Below are positions 48,217 through 58,583 of a stretch of DNA of 64,000 nt, in pieces. Both the position numbers and the translations under genes were made by a program. The stretch is from Aquibacillus salsiterrae (GTDB lineage Bacteria > Bacillota > Bacilli > Bacillales > Amphibacillaceae), in assembly GCF_028416595.1 (NCBI RefSeq), contig NZ_JAMQKC010000002.1:62001-126000 (forward strand), given 5' to 3'. The notes below the pieces were generated by a model. The model worked only from the letters and a program-made list of their open reading frames with translations, searched no databases and was not told the origin of the DNA. Positions within the stretch are counted from its first letter, which is position 1, and each line of letters starts with the position of its first letter.

Positions 48217-49080
48217 ATGACAATTTTAGATCATAAAATCGATTTTGCTGTAGTCTTATCGGTCTGCAATGCTAATCCAAATGGTGATCCATTGAATGGA
48301 AATCGTCCTAGACAAAATTATAACGGTCATGGAGAAATATCTGATGTTGCAATAAAAAGGAAAATAAGAAATCGTCTTCAAGATTTAGGAGAAGCTATTT
48401 TTGTTCAATCAAATGATCGAAATACAGATGGCTTTTCTAGCTTAAAGGAACGTGCAGAGGCAAACACTAAACTTGACGAAATATTAAAATCAAAAGAAAG
48501 CAAGAATGATGAATTTGCTAAAATTGCTTGTTCTGAATGGATTGATGTGCGTAGTTTTGGACAAGTTTTCGCTTTTAAAGGGAAAGGAAAAGGCTCAGGA
48601 GTTTCGGTTGGGGTAAGAGGACCGGTATCGATTCATACAGCTACAAGCATTGACCCAATTGACATTACAAGTATGCAAATTACTAAAAGTGTTAATTCAG
48701 AATCAGGTAAGGAGCGGGGCTCAGATACAATGGGTATGAAACATCGTGTTGATTACGGATTATATGTTTTTTATGGCAGTATAAACACACAGCTTGCTGA
48801 AAAAACTGGTTTTACCAAAGAAGATGCTGAAAAGATGAAGCAGGCATTAATTAGTTTGTTTGAAAATGATGCTTCAGCTGCAAGACCAGAAGGAAGTATG
48901 GAAGTTTACAGGGTTTATTGGTGGGAACACAATACTAAACTAGGACAATACTCCTCTGCTAAGGTTCATCGGTTATTACAAATAGAATCAAAAGTGGAAG
49001 AGCCTGCTACTCTTGCAGATTACCAAATTAATTTAGAGGAACTAGAAGGATTGGAAGTAGCTGTTTTAGATGGAAAGTAA
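48217..49080 (+). CDS. cas7c: Cas7c (Csd2), backbone subunit of type I-C Cascade
   Basis: A 287-aa RAMP protein of the Csd2 family: IDFAVVLSVCNANPNGDPLNGNRPR near the N-terminus, DVRSFGQVFAFKG and VRGPVSIHTATSIDPIDI in the middle. Several copies coat the crRNA spacer. Ribosome site GAGGAGAG. The stop overlaps cas4 by 11 bp. Confidence 0.95.
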   Translation: MTILDHKIDFAVVLSVCNANPNGDPLNGNRPRQNYNGHGEISDVAIKRKIRNRLQDLGEAIFVQSNDRNTDGFSSLKERAEANTKLDEILKSKESKNDEFAKIACSEWIDVRSFGQVFAFKGKGKGSGVSVGVRGPVSIHTATSIDPIDITSMQITKSVNSESGKERGSDTMGMKHRVDYGLYVFYGSINTQLAEKTGFTKEDAEKMKQALISLFENDASAARPEGSMEVYRVYWWEHNTKLGQYSSAKVHRLLQIESKVEEPATLADYQINLEELEGLEVAVLDGK

Positions 49081-49744
49081 CAATCAAGAGGAAGATTTTT
49101 TGTTGTTATCAGGAATCCAACACTTCCAATTTTGTAAAAGGCAGTGGGCATTGATTCATATTGAACAGCAATGGGCTGAAAACGTAAAAACCACTGAAGG
49201 GCAGTATCTACATCGGAAAGCAGACCAACCACTTATCAGAGAAAAGCGAAAAAATAAACTTATAGTCCGCGCCATGCCGGTAAAGTCAAATGAACTTAAA
49301 ATTAGTGGTGTGTGTGACGTGGTAGAATTTATAGAAGATAAAAACGGAATACCGATTAATGGTGCTGAAGGGAAGTATCTCACATATCCAGTCGAATATA
49401 AACGTGGCAAGCCGAAGATGAAAGATGAAGATGTTTTACAATTAACAGCTCAAGCTATCTGTTTAGAGGAAATGCTACTTTGTGAAATTGAAGTGGGATA
49501 TTTATACTATAATGAAATAAAACACCGCGTAGAAGTCCCTCTAACAGTTGAATTGAAAAACAAAGTAAAAACTATTGTTACTGAAATGGAGAAATATTAT
49601 AAAGACAGATATACACCGAAAGTAAAAACAGGCTCGTTTTGTAAAAGCTGCTCCCTTCAAAACATTTGTTTACCAAAGCTGATGAACAAAAGATCGGTGA
49701 AAAGTTATATTGAAGGGAAAATAAAAGATGAGAAAATTACTTAA
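49070..49744 (+). CDS. cas4: Cas4 nuclease of the adaptation module
   Basis: A 224-aa Cas4 (RecB-like nuclease with a 4Fe-4S cluster). The HFQFCKRQWALIHIEQQW segment carries the first cluster cysteine; three more are in FCKSCSLQNIC at the C-terminus. Nuclease motifs include GVCDVVEF and the PVEYKRGKPK motif. It trims prespacers and selects PAM-bearing ends with Cas1-Cas2. Overlaps both cas7c and cas1. Confidence 0.93.
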   Translation: MESNNQEEDFLLLSGIQHFQFCKRQWALIHIEQQWAENVKTTEGQYLHRKADQPLIREKRKNKLIVRAMPVKSNELKISGVCDVVEFIEDKNGIPINGAEGKYLTYPVEYKRGKPKMKDEDVLQLTAQAICLEEMLLCEIEVGYLYYNEIKHRVEVPLTVELKNKVKTIVTEMEKYYKDRYTPKVKTGSFCKSCSLQNICLPKLMNKRSVKSYIEGKIKDEKIT

Positions 49745-50759
49745 CACATTATTTATTACACAACCTGATGTATATCTATCATTAGATGGAGACAATATTG
49801 TTTTGCTTAAGGAAAAGGAGCAATTAGGAAGAGTCCCACTTCATAACCTAGAATCGGTAGTTTCTTTTGGTTATACTGGTGCAAGTCCAGCGTTAATGGG
49901 TTATTGCGCAGATAAAAGCATTGCTTTAGTATTCATGACGATAAACGGGCGCTTTCTTGCTAGAGTAATAGGTGAGAGTAGAGGAAACGTTGTGTTGAGA
50001 AAAAAGCAATATCGTGCTTCAGATGACGAGAAGATGTCTGCCGAAATTGCGCGAAACTTTATTATCGGTAAAATTTACAATAACAAATGGATTATTGAAA
50101 GGATGACAAGAGATTACCCTTTGCGTATCGATGTAGATAAATTTAAAGAAACTTCCAAACACTTATCGTCTATTATGGTAGAGGTAAGGGAGTGTATTGA
50201 TCTTGAAAGGTTAAGAGGCTTAGAAGGACAAGCGGCTATAAGTTATAATAGATTAGTTGATGAGATGATTCTTCAGCAAAAGGAAGACTTTTATTTTCAC
50301 TCACGTTCTCGAAGACCACCACTTGATAATGTAAATGCCATGCTATCTTTAGCTTATACACTATTAGCAAATGATGTTGCAAGCGCATTAGAGGGGGTTG
50401 GTTTAGATGCTTACGTTGGATTTTTACACCGCGATAGACCAGGTAGGGCATCGTTAGCACTAGACGTAATGGAAGAGTTGCGGGGTGTGTACGCAGATCG
50501 TTTTGTCCTTTCCTTAATAAATAAAAAAATTGTTAACAAAAAAGATTTTTTCGAGAAAGAAAGTGGAGCTATTATCATGACAGACGATGCAAGAAAAAAG
50601 TTCATAAGTGCATGGCAGAATAAAAAACAAGAAAAGATTACCCATCCATACCTTGGGGAAAAAATATCGTGGGGGCTAGTACCCCATTCCCAAGCTCTCT
50701 TGTTAGCGCGCTATTTAAGGAATGATTTAGATGAGTACCCACCGTTTTTATGGAAGTAG
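49728..50759 (+). CDS. cas1: Cas1 integrase, type I-C
   Basis: A 343-aa Cas1 (MRKLLNTLFITQPDVYLSLDGDNIVLLKE) with the metal ligands in LRGLEGQAAISYN (glutamate), VGLDAYVGFLHRDRPGRASLALDVMEE (histidine and aspartate/glutamate). It integrates new spacers with Cas2. It overlaps cas4 by 17 bp and abuts cas2. Confidence 0.96.
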   Translation: MRKLLNTLFITQPDVYLSLDGDNIVLLKEKEQLGRVPLHNLESVVSFGYTGASPALMGYCADKSIALVFMTINGRFLARVIGESRGNVVLRKKQYRASDDEKMSAEIARNFIIGKIYNNKWIIERMTRDYPLRIDVDKFKETSKHLSSIMVEVRECIDLERLRGLEGQAAISYNRLVDEMILQQKEDFYFHSRSRRPPLDNVNAMLSLAYTLLANDVASALEGVGLDAYVGFLHRDRPGRASLALDVMEELRGVYADRFVLSLINKKIVNKKDFFEKESGAIIMTDDARKKFISAWQNKKQEKITHPYLGEKISWGLVPHSQALLLARYLRNDLDEYPPFLWK

Positions 50760-50768
50760 GTGATAGTT

Positions 50769-51059
50769 GTGTTAGTTTTAATTACCTATGATGTAAGTAC
50801 GATAAGTAGTGCCGGTCGTAAAAGACTTCGTAAGGTAGCAAAAGTGTGTCAGAATCATGGCCAACGTGTGCAAAATTCAGTTTTTGAATGTGTAGTTGAT
50901 TCAACTCAGTTTACTGCATTAAAATTTGAACTAATTGATTTAATTGATGAAAATCAAGATAGTCTCAGGTTTTATCAATTAGGAAATAATTATAAAAATA
51001 AGGTAGAGCACGTTGGGGTCAAAGATGCGCTTGATTTAGATGAACCGTTAATTTTTTAG
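50769..51059 (+). CDS. cas2: Cas2, type I-C
   Basis: A 96-aa Cas2 with LVLITYDVST at the N-terminus, RKRLRKVAKVCQNHGQRVQNSVFECVVD and a ferredoxin-like fold. The first in-frame GTG (50760) abuts the cas1 stop; the GTG at 50769 is preferred because AGGTGAT is then well spaced and the protein has the usual MLVLITYDV start. Last cas gene before the leader. Confidence 0.94.
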   Translation: MLVLITYDVSTISSAGRKRLRKVAKVCQNHGQRVQNSVFECVVDSTQFTALKFELIDLIDENQDSLRFYQLGNNYKNKVEHVGVKDALDLDEPLIF

Positions 51060-51226
51060 TGCGAGTATATAGTGAACACGTATTACTTAGTAGTTTCGCA
51101 CCATCTATTTGAATTTTTTAATCAATATTTGACTGTTTTTTTGTAGAAATTCGTTCTTTTAGTTAAAAAAATAGCAATTTTCTTTAAAAATAAGCTTCTA
51201 TAGGCTCATTTTAAAGGAAAATCGCT
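51060..51226 (+). promoter_or_regulatory. CRISPR leader
   Basis: A 167-bp AT-rich, non-coding stretch between cas2 and the first repeat. It should hold the array promoter and the Cas1-Cas2 integration signals. No individual motif is assigned. Confidence 0.75.
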
Positions 51227-53389
51227 GTCGCACCTAACATAGGTGCGTGGATTGAAATCGCTATAAGAACCAGTGATATGAGCGACAAGAAGTCGCACCT
51301 AACATAGGTGCGTGGATTGAAATATCTGCAAATGCTGAACAATATCTAAACTCGTCTAGTCGCACCTAACATAGGTGCGTGGATTGAAATCGTAACTTGC
51401 AGGGAGTTATTAAACTGGCCGGAGGTCGCACCTAACATAGGTGCGTGGATTGAAATTGTTAAATTTAGCGTTTCTAGTGCTTTTAAAATTGTCGCACCTA
51501 ACATAGGTGCGTGGATTGAAATTAGGGTTGGGCGAGATGTTGGGGTTTACTGATAAGTCGCACCTAACATAGGTGCGTGGATTGAAATATGACCGAAATC
51601 CTGCCATTGTCCTTCAGGTGGTAGTCGCACCTAACATAGGTGCGTGGATTGAAATTAAAATCTTTTGTCGGCAATGACAAATGTTTAATGGTCGCACCTA
51701 ACATAGGTGCGTGGATTGAAATTTCCCTTGCCCTGTCTTTGGCCCCTTTTTCAAGTGGTCGCACCTAACATAGGTGCGTGGATTGAAATAGGCATTTGTT
51801 AAACCTCCTTTTCATAAATTAAAGTCGCACCTAACATAGGTGCGTGGATTGAAATTGGCATGAACGAATGTTGTTTAACTGCGTACTTAGTCGCACCTAA
51901 CATAGGTGCGTGGATTGAAATTGAACTTTGCCATAAGTACCACCATCCTTTTTTGGTGTCGCACCTAACATAGGTGCGTGGATTGAAATATAGTCTAGTC
52001 CGTGGGGAATGAAATGATTATTTGTAAGTCGCACCTAACATAGGTGCGTGGATTGAAATGTCCATAGATAGCTTTCTCAATCGTTTTGACATAGTCGCAC
52101 CTAACATAGGTGCGTGGATTGAAATCTCATCATGAACCAGACAAGTGGGAACTATTTAAAGTCGCACCTAACATAGGTGCGTGGATTGAAATTTACATTG
52201 GTCAAGACAAGTAATTATCGATATGGGTCGCACCTAACATAGGTGCGTGGATTGAAATATTCCGTTATTATAAAATTATCTGCTCCATCTATCGTCGCAC
52301 CTAACATAGGTGCGTGGATTGAAATTCTTGTAACATAAGAGGCAAACAATAGTATCTCTAGTCGCACCTAACATAGGTGCGTGGATTGAAATAAACCTAA
52401 TATTGCTAACAACATTGATACGCAGGTCGCACCTAACATAGGTGCGTGGATTGAAATTGAAAGAGCATGCTATATATGAGGATAAATACTTTGTCGCACC
52501 TAACATAGGTGCGTGGATTGAAATTTACTAGAACTGTATAGGTGATAGTGCGGTCCAGCGTCGCACCTAACATAGGTGCGTGGATTGAAATATCACCAAG
52601 CTCTTTCATCATTCGGAGCTCGGTCTGTCGCACCTAACATAGGTGCGTGGATTGAAATTAAAACGGCCATACGAAGCTTATTTGCTGTTTCTGTCGCACC
52701 TAACATAGGTGCGTGGATTGAAATTTTGGTTTTTGATGGGGAAAGCACAGCCACTGTTAGTCGCACCTAACATAGGTGCGTGGATTGAAATAATTTATAT
52801 AGCACCCCCTTTATCTTTTGGAATAGTCGCACCTAACATAGGTGCGTGGATTGAAATCCAGTCGTAAAAATCGACCAACACCACCGGCATTTGTCGCACC
52901 TAACATAGGTGCGTGGATTGAAATTTCTGGTTCGATATCCAAGGATGGAAACATGTCCGTCGCACCTAACATAGGTGCGTGGATTGAAATACCTTAAGAG
53001 ACGGTAGGATGGCAACTTTCCGTTAGTCGCACCTAACATAGGTGCGTGGATTGAAATAGTTTTGATAGATTTCAAGATACAGAGGAATTTAAGTCGCACC
53101 TAACATAGGTGCGTGGATTGAAATAATATAGGATTAGAAGTGGAAGAAGGGACACCTAGGTCGCACCTAACATAGGTGCGTGGATTGAAATTATCAACGT
53201 GCACATGGCAGTGAAATTGCAAAAAGTCGCACCTAACACAGGTGCGTGGATTGAAATCCACATCTTGCCGAAGTCACCCGTAAAAAGACCTGCGTCGCAC
53301 CTAACATAGGTGCGTGGATTGAAATATCCAAATCACGCACGACACGTATTACAACACGTCGCACCTAACATAGGTGCATGAATTGAAAT
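51227..53389 (+). CRISPR. Type I-C CRISPR array, 33 repeats and 32 spacers
   Basis: The 32-bp repeat starts GTCGCACCTAACAT and ends GTGCGTGGATTGAAAT, with a hairpin GCACC...GGTGC. I counted 33 copies and 32 spacers of 32-38 bp (mostly 34-35). Orientation is leader at the cas2 side, so crRNAs are read on the plus strand. All repeats are identical except two at the leader-distal end: the one at 53226 has CACAGG for CATAGG, and the last (53358-53389) reads GCATGAATTG. Loss of identity at the distal end is the usual ageing pattern. Confidence 0.98.
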
Positions 53390-53624
53390 AGGAGCATAGA
53401 AGCTGATTCCCGTCACAACTTTCATTGGTAACCGGTTAATCGGGGTGGGTCAATGAAATTGTTACGATAGTTCCAACAAGGAGTGGCTCTAGAATAGAGA
53501 TAAGCGAATTCCTTGTGATAAATTCAGATTAGTTATAGGGTAACTAGAAGCTCTGGAAGCTCATCTTACGTGGATAAGAGAACAGGAGTTTTTTTGAAAA
53601 AGAAGAAACATAAAATTTAATCCC
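53390..53624 (+). other. Trailer region downstream of the CRISPR array
   Basis: No gene is visible. An 8-bp inverted repeat, TTTCATTG ... CAATGAAA (about 53420-53458), is present. The segment 53428-53459 is 32 bp long and ends caatgaaat, faintly like a decayed repeat, but only about 15 of 32 positions agree. Confidence 0.35.
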
Positions 53625-53735
53625 AAGCACCTAGCACCACAGAGTTCTTAGTCAATCCCTTCTGTGGCAAAGACTGCCACAGAAGGGATGTTTTATGCCT
53701 GCCTTAGGATAAACAAGACGTGCTGCACTTTTATT
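53625..53735 (+). repeat. Diverged copy of the interspersed repeat
   Basis: Shares the core hairpin (ggcaaagactgcc with flanking ccttct/agaagg arms) and the right-arm pattern (tgcctgccttaggataaaca ... gcactttt), but the outer arms are eroded. Confidence 0.5.
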
Positions 53736-53742
53736 CAAAAAC

Positions 53743-54072
53743 CTACATCTTAAAGTATAAGTGTGCATGGTTTTTACACCCAGGGTTAAACGAGCCTTTA
53801 CAATCTGGACACGAGGAGTTATTTGTTAGGTACTCGTGAATAGTTAGTTCTGTCCCACAACTGCCACACAAAATAGCTTTCCCGTCAAATTGCTCTTTTT
53901 CCCACTGTTTTGCAGGGTGGTCGGCATGTTCTTGATGGCATTGGTAACAAGGATAGTAGGTTTGACAACATTTGAATTTTATCGCAATAATATCAACATC
54001 TTTCTGATAGTGGAGGCATCTGGTTTGTTGATCAAGTACAGCGCCATTCACTTTCACACCATGAATAAACAT
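53743..54072 (-). CDS. CHY-type zinc finger protein
   Basis: A 109-aa cytoplasmic protein rich in paired cysteines and histidines: TRCLHYQKDVDIIAIKFKCC, YYPCYQCH, LCGSCGTELTIHEY, CPDCKGSFNPGCKNH. This is the CHY zinc-finger family, similar to the domain in eukaryotic Pirh2; its bacterial role is unknown. The ATG at 54072 has AAAGGATG at the right spacing. An inverted repeat, CAGAAC-N7-GTTCTG (54090-54108), sits in its promoter region. Confidence 0.85.
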   Translation of the reverse strand: MFIHGVKVNGAVLDQQTRCLHYQKDVDIIAIKFKCCQTYYPCYQCHQEHADHPAKQWEKEQFDGKAILCGSCGTELTIHEYLTNNSSCPDCKGSFNPGCKNHAHLYFKM

Positions 54073-54143
54073 ATTTATCATCCTTTCTATCAGAACTAAT
54101 ACGGTTCTGTCTCAGACGCTCTCTTGATTTAAAAGACTTGTAA

Positions 54144-54722
54144 CTAAGCTATCGTCTCTTTGTCAAACACATTAGTAATCTTATGAATGTTCTTTCGCAA
54201 GCGAAGTGCTAGGACTCCAGCGGAAATGGTTAGGATAATGTCTTTAGGTAGTGGTACAATCATCCATGTCCATGCAAGTTTATAACTAATTGCGTCAGTA
54301 GAAGCTAACCATTTATAAGCAAAATACATCCAATTTGTGCCAAACCCATAATTAATTATCAATCCAACAATCGCTGCAAAAATGAAACTTGTGCGCGAAG
54401 AACGATTTTCTGCAATTTTACCTACGACAAACGCTACCAGAATATAAGATAAAATAAAACCAAACGTAGGGCTTACCATGACAGACAATCCTCCGGAAAA
54501 ATTAGCGAAAACTGGTGCGCCAGCTAGTCCAATAAGTGCATAAACGGTCATTGAAACCGCCCCTAATCGACTACCTAATAATAGCCCTGCTAAAATACTA
54601 AAAAAGGTTGTCAATGTGATTGGCACGCCCCCAACAATAAGGAAAGAGGTAATGTTTGAACCAATCGCCATCAGTGCTGCAAACATTGCTGACATCGTTA
54701 AATCAATTGCTCGAAACTTCAT
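54144..54722 (-). CDS. bioY: Biotin transporter substrate-specificity component BioY
   Basis: A 192-aa S component of an ECF transporter with about six membrane helices: SAMFAALMAIGSN, PITLTTFFSILAGLLLGSRLGAVSMTVYALIGLAGAPVFA, GPTFGF-like block reading SPTFGFILSY. It binds biotin and works with a shared energising module (EcfAAT) encoded elsewhere. The BirA operator upstream supports biotin as substrate. Confidence 0.93.
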   Translation of the reverse strand: MKFRAIDLTMSAMFAALMAIGSNITSFLIVGGVPITLTTFFSILAGLLLGSRLGAVSMTVYALIGLAGAPVFANFSGGLSVMVSPTFGFILSYILVAFVVGKIAENRSSRTSFIFAAIVGLIINYGFGTNWMYFAYKWLASTDAISYKLAWTWMIVPLPKDIILTISAGVLALRLRKNIHKITNVFDKETIA

Positions 54723-54785
54723 ATTAGTTTCCTCGCTTTCTTATAAACTTTATGTACGAGTAAACTATAGCGTAAATTTATTTTA

Positions 54786-54817
54786 ATTGTCAACTATTAA
54801 TTATTTTGGTTAACGTT
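54786..54817. promoter_or_regulatory. BirA operator of bioY
   Basis: ATTGTCAAC (54786-54794), a 14-bp AT-rich spacer and GTTAACGTT (54809-54817) fit the Bacillus BirA box (TTGTTAAC-N14-15-GTTAACAA) with few mismatches, 64 bp upstream of the bioY start. It would mediate repression by biotin-loaded BirA. Confidence 0.75.
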
Positions 54818-54992
54818 AAAGGTGGAAAAGCTAAAGGAAATAGATTATGGGATGGAGTATTTATGGGATTGATATCTTAGAAAATGCACTTCTACAAACG
54901 CTTATATTACAATATTTTTCATGTTTTTCTTCATGCAAAAAACACGTTGTTGTGGGAATGATGGGGTCTGTGAAAGGCTAATAAACAACACT

Positions 54993-55036
54993 AAAAACGG
55001 TTGTCTTAGCTGTAGTGGGCTAAGACAACCGTTTTT
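54993..55036. terminator. Strong bidirectional terminator after the xylanase gene
   Basis: AAAAACGGTTGTCTTAGC / GCTAAGACAACCGTTTTT (54993-55010 and 55019-55036) is a perfect 18-bp stem with T/A runs. It lies 17 bp past the xylanase stop. Confidence 0.88.
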
Positions 55037-55052
55037 TTTTGCCTCTATCACA

Positions 55053-56237
<1,185 letters not shown>

Positions 56238-56245
56238 TTATCAGC

Positions 56246-56259
56246 TGAAAGCACTTTCA
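56246..56259 (-). promoter_or_regulatory. cre-like CcpA site upstream of the xylanase gene
   Basis: TGAAAGCACTTTCA is a near palindrome with one mismatch to the cre consensus on either strand, 36 bp before the xylanase start. Confidence 0.6.
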
Positions 56260-56395
56260 TTGTAACTTAGTTTGTTCAATATATAAACTAATATTCACAT
56301 ATTTACCAAAAACAGTAAATTAGTTCCAGGTCATAGTTCCTAAAGAAAGGATCATGTAGTAAAAAATAGAACTTAATTATTATTAGAATAATCAA

Positions 56396-56424
56396 ATGAC
56401 ATCGCTTTCAATTAACGGTATAAT
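56396..56424 (+). promoter_or_regulatory. Promoter and cre-like site of the esterase gene
   Basis: -35 ATGACA (56396-56401), 17-bp spacer, -10 TATAAT (56419-56424). TGACATCGCTTTCA (56397-56410) overlaps the -35 and spacer and fits cre (reverse strand) at 12 of 14 positions, suggesting glucose repression. Confidence 0.6.
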
Positions 56425-56455
56425 AAACTATTATCACACTAGGGAGTGAAAGTCT

Positions 56456-57274
56456 ATGATTAATATGGAAATGAAAATCTGGGAAAATACAAAGCAATGG
56501 AGAGTGGAAGATACTAATATACCAAGGCTAGAAACATACGTGTTAAAAGGGGAAACAGAGCGGCCGGCAGTTCTTATTTGTCCTGGAGGTGGATATGCCC
56601 ATCTTTCCGAACGGGAGGCAGAGCCGATTGCACTGGCTTTTAATGAAGCAGGGTTTCATGCGTTCGTGTTGTATTATACGGTAACCCCGAAAAATTATGA
56701 ACAACCAATCCAAGATGTTGCTCGTGCAATGTGCATCATTCGCGACCGTGCTGAAACTTGGAAGGTTCAGTCAGACAAAATCGCTGTTTGTGGGTTTTCG
56801 GCAGGGGGGCACTTAGCAGCGAGTCTTGGTGTTCATTGGGATAAAGAACACCTTTATCAAGTGGAAGGAATCGAAGTAGGGAAAAACAAACCAAACGCAT
56901 TAATTCTTAGTTATCCTGTCATTAGTGCAGGGCCTAATCGTCATCAAGGTTCATTTGACAATTTATTAGGAGACAGTGCTTCTGAAGACTTGTATCAGGA
57001 AATGTCTCTCGAAAATCATATTAGCCCTCAAACGCCACCAACATTTTTGTGGCACACCGTTGAAGACGAAGCAGTCCCGGTTGAAAATAGTTTGTTATTT
57101 GCCCAAGGATTAAGGAAAGTTAATGTTCCATTTGAATTACATATCTATCCAAAAGGGGTACACGGGTTGTCACTCGCAACAAAAGAAACAGCTACCAATG
57201 AACGAATGGCAGATCCACATGTTGCTACGTGGATGAAACTTTGTAAAGAGTGGTTAACGGAGACTTTTGAATAA
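56456..57274 (+). CDS. Alpha/beta-hydrolase, acetyl-(xylan)esterase-like
   Basis: A 272-aa cytoplasmic esterase/lipase-like hydrolase. HGG-type oxyanion strand reads CPGGGYAHLSEREAEP, nucleophile serine is in CGFSAGGH, the acid is in TVEDEAVPVE and the histidine in GVHGLS. This BD-FAE/axe-like group deacetylates xylooligosaccharides or sugars. Divergent from a GH10 xylanase and sharing cre-like control, so a role in xylan use is likely (inference). Confidence 0.82.
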   Translation: MINMEMKIWENTKQWRVEDTNIPRLETYVLKGETERPAVLICPGGGYAHLSEREAEPIALAFNEAGFHAFVLYYTVTPKNYEQPIQDVARAMCIIRDRAETWKVQSDKIAVCGFSAGGHLAASLGVHWDKEHLYQVEGIEVGKNKPNALILSYPVISAGPNRHQGSFDNLLGDSASEDLYQEMSLENHISPQTPPTFLWHTVEDEAVPVENSLLFAQGLRKVNVPFELHIYPKGVHGLSLATKETATNERMADPHVATWMKLCKEWLTETFE

Positions 57275-57280
57275 ACAAAA

Positions 57281-57310
57281 AGTCCAGGTGGTGTCGTCCA
57301 GCCTGGATTT
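57281..57310 (+). terminator. Terminator of the esterase gene
   Basis: AAGTCCAGG pairs with CCTGGATTTT-side sequence (57283-57309), followed by a short T run. Confidence 0.65.
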
Positions 57311-57353
57311 TGTTGATCTTAAAATGTTTTTAGGGTTTTAGACTTTCACCTCT

Positions 57354-57442
57354 AAGCGAAGCATAGTGGGAATTTCCAATCAGGTGGAGTCGAGACTCCA
57401 TTTGATTCCCCTATGTTTCAGCTTGCTGAAACGAGTTCGCTT
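57354..57442 (+). other. Unassigned structured element with three-way-junction fold
   Basis: A closing stem AAGCGAA / TTCGCTT (57354-57360, 57436-57442) encloses two hairpins. The long arm is CATAG-t-GGGAAT ... TGGAGT-cgag-ACTCCA ... ATTCCC-CTATG (57362-57415). The short arm is TTTCAG-cttg-CTGAAA (57416-57431). No downstream gene on the plus strand is close, so it is not an obvious riboswitch. It may be a small RNA or a decayed mobile-element end. Confidence 0.5.
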
Positions 57443-57469
57443 TGATTACCAACGATATATGTAAAGTGA

Positions 57470-57521
57470 TGGTATAATTAAAAACGACTTGATTGCGAAT
57501 GGCAATCAGGTCGTTTTTTTT
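57470..57521 (+). terminator. Hairpin with long T run directly after an extended -10
   Basis: TGGTATAAT (57470-57478) is a perfect extended -10. Six bases later starts the stem ACGACTTGATTGC / GCAATCAGGTCGT (57484-57496, 57502-57514), followed by T8-rich sequence. It may terminate the structured element upstream or yield a tiny transcript. Confidence 0.6.
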
Positions 57522-57637
57522 CTTTTTTTTGCGTAGTGTACCCACAAGCCGTTAATTCAGTTGGTGGAAACCCAACCCAACCCGATTCGTCAAGAAAACC
57601 TTTGGAGGATTGTCTTTTGTAAAGAATGCAAGAGATA

Positions 57638-57757
57638 TCTAGCTACAGCGCCTAGCCCTCCTTGAGGTCATAAGTCAAACCCTTCTATGGCAAAAACAGC
57701 CACGTCAGGTCTTGTCTTATGCCTGCCTTAGTCTGACCAAGGCGCCTACGCTTTTCT
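57638..57757 (+). repeat. Interspersed near-palindromic repeat downstream of the zinc transporter operon
   Basis: A full copy: tctagctacagcgcctagcc, core hairpin ggcaaaaacagcc, right arm tgcctgccttagtctgacca and gcttttc. Same orientation as the other copies although the adjacent operon is on the minus strand. Confidence 0.75.
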
Positions 57758-57779
57758 TAATTATTAATCACCAAAAGAA

Positions 57780-58571
57780 CTACCTACTTAATTGATGGAA
57801 CAAAATTGCACTAATATAAAAGATACCTTGTATGGAAGTAATAAAAAAGCTGATAGGTAGATCAGTATAATACCCGAGCGTTAAGCCAATCCAAACACTT
57901 GCAACAGATAAAAGAATGGAACAGATAATCATTTTAAATATAGAGGGAGTTATTAATCTTGCTGTTGATGCTGGTATGGTCATAAGTGTAAACACGAGTA
58001 AAGCTCCTACAATTTGCACAGCTTCTGCGACAGCGATGGATAATAATACAAGAAAACCGATAGAAATCTTGCGTACTGGTAGACCGGCAGCTTCTGCTCC
58101 TACTGGGTCAAATGAGTCGAACTTCAACATTCGATATCCTACAATCAAGCACATAAAAACAATCGATGATAATATTGCAATCTTCCATACTTCTTTCATT
58201 CCAATACCAACTACACTTCCAAATAAAATGTTGGAAACAAAAGAAGCTTGGTTCGTAGACAAGGCTAAAAATAAAATACCCATTCCTAAAAACACACTCA
58301 AAATAACATTAATTGATGCATCTCTACGAAAGTATTTGACACCAAGCTGACCAACTGAAACGGCGCTAAGTGTTGTGAAGAGAAGTAAACCGTTAAATGG
58401 GTTCCACCCCATGAATACTGCAAATGCTGCCCCAGAAAAACCAATATGCGAAAAAGTATGAGTGATAAAGGATAATCCTCTTGCTATCACAAAAACACCA
58501 ATAAATCCTCCCATTATTGCTACGATCGTTCCTGCCAGAAAGGCCTGACGCATAAAATCGAAAGCAAACAT
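57780..58571 (-). CDS. znuB: Zinc ABC transporter permease (ZnuB/AdcB family)
   Basis: A 263-aa permease of the ABC-3 metal family with about eight helices (GGFIGVFVIARGLSFITHTFSHIGFSGAAFAVFMG; GAEAAGLPVRKI; ALLVFTLMTIPASTARLI). Last gene of the minus-strand znuACB-like operon, 12 bp after the ATPase gene. Metal specificity is taken from the Zur-like box and the adjacent zur gene. Confidence 0.9.
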   Translation of the reverse strand: MFAFDFMRQAFLAGTIVAIMGGFIGVFVIARGLSFITHTFSHIGFSGAAFAVFMGWNPFNGLLLFTTLSAVSVGQLGVKYFRRDASINVILSVFLGMGILFLALSTNQASFVSNILFGSVVGIGMKEVWKIAILSSIVFMCLIVGYRMLKFDSFDPVGAEAAGLPVRKISIGFLVLLSIAVAEAVQIVGALLVFTLMTIPASTARLITPSIFKMIICSILLSVASVWIGLTLGYYTDLPISFFITSIQGIFYISAILFHQLSR

Positions 58572-58583
58572 GCAATCCCTCCT

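Noticed and set aside
51410-53099. Open frames on both strands within the CRISPR array (several of 60-90 codons)
   Set aside because: They are translations of the repeat itself and its spacers.
53428-53459. A 34th decayed CRISPR repeat beyond the array
   Set aside because: Exactly 32 bp long and ends in caatgaaat, but only about 15 of 32 positions agree, little above chance for an element chosen by eye.
57916-58350. 144-codon plus-strand open frame inside znuB
   Set aside because: Antisense shadow of the permease gene.
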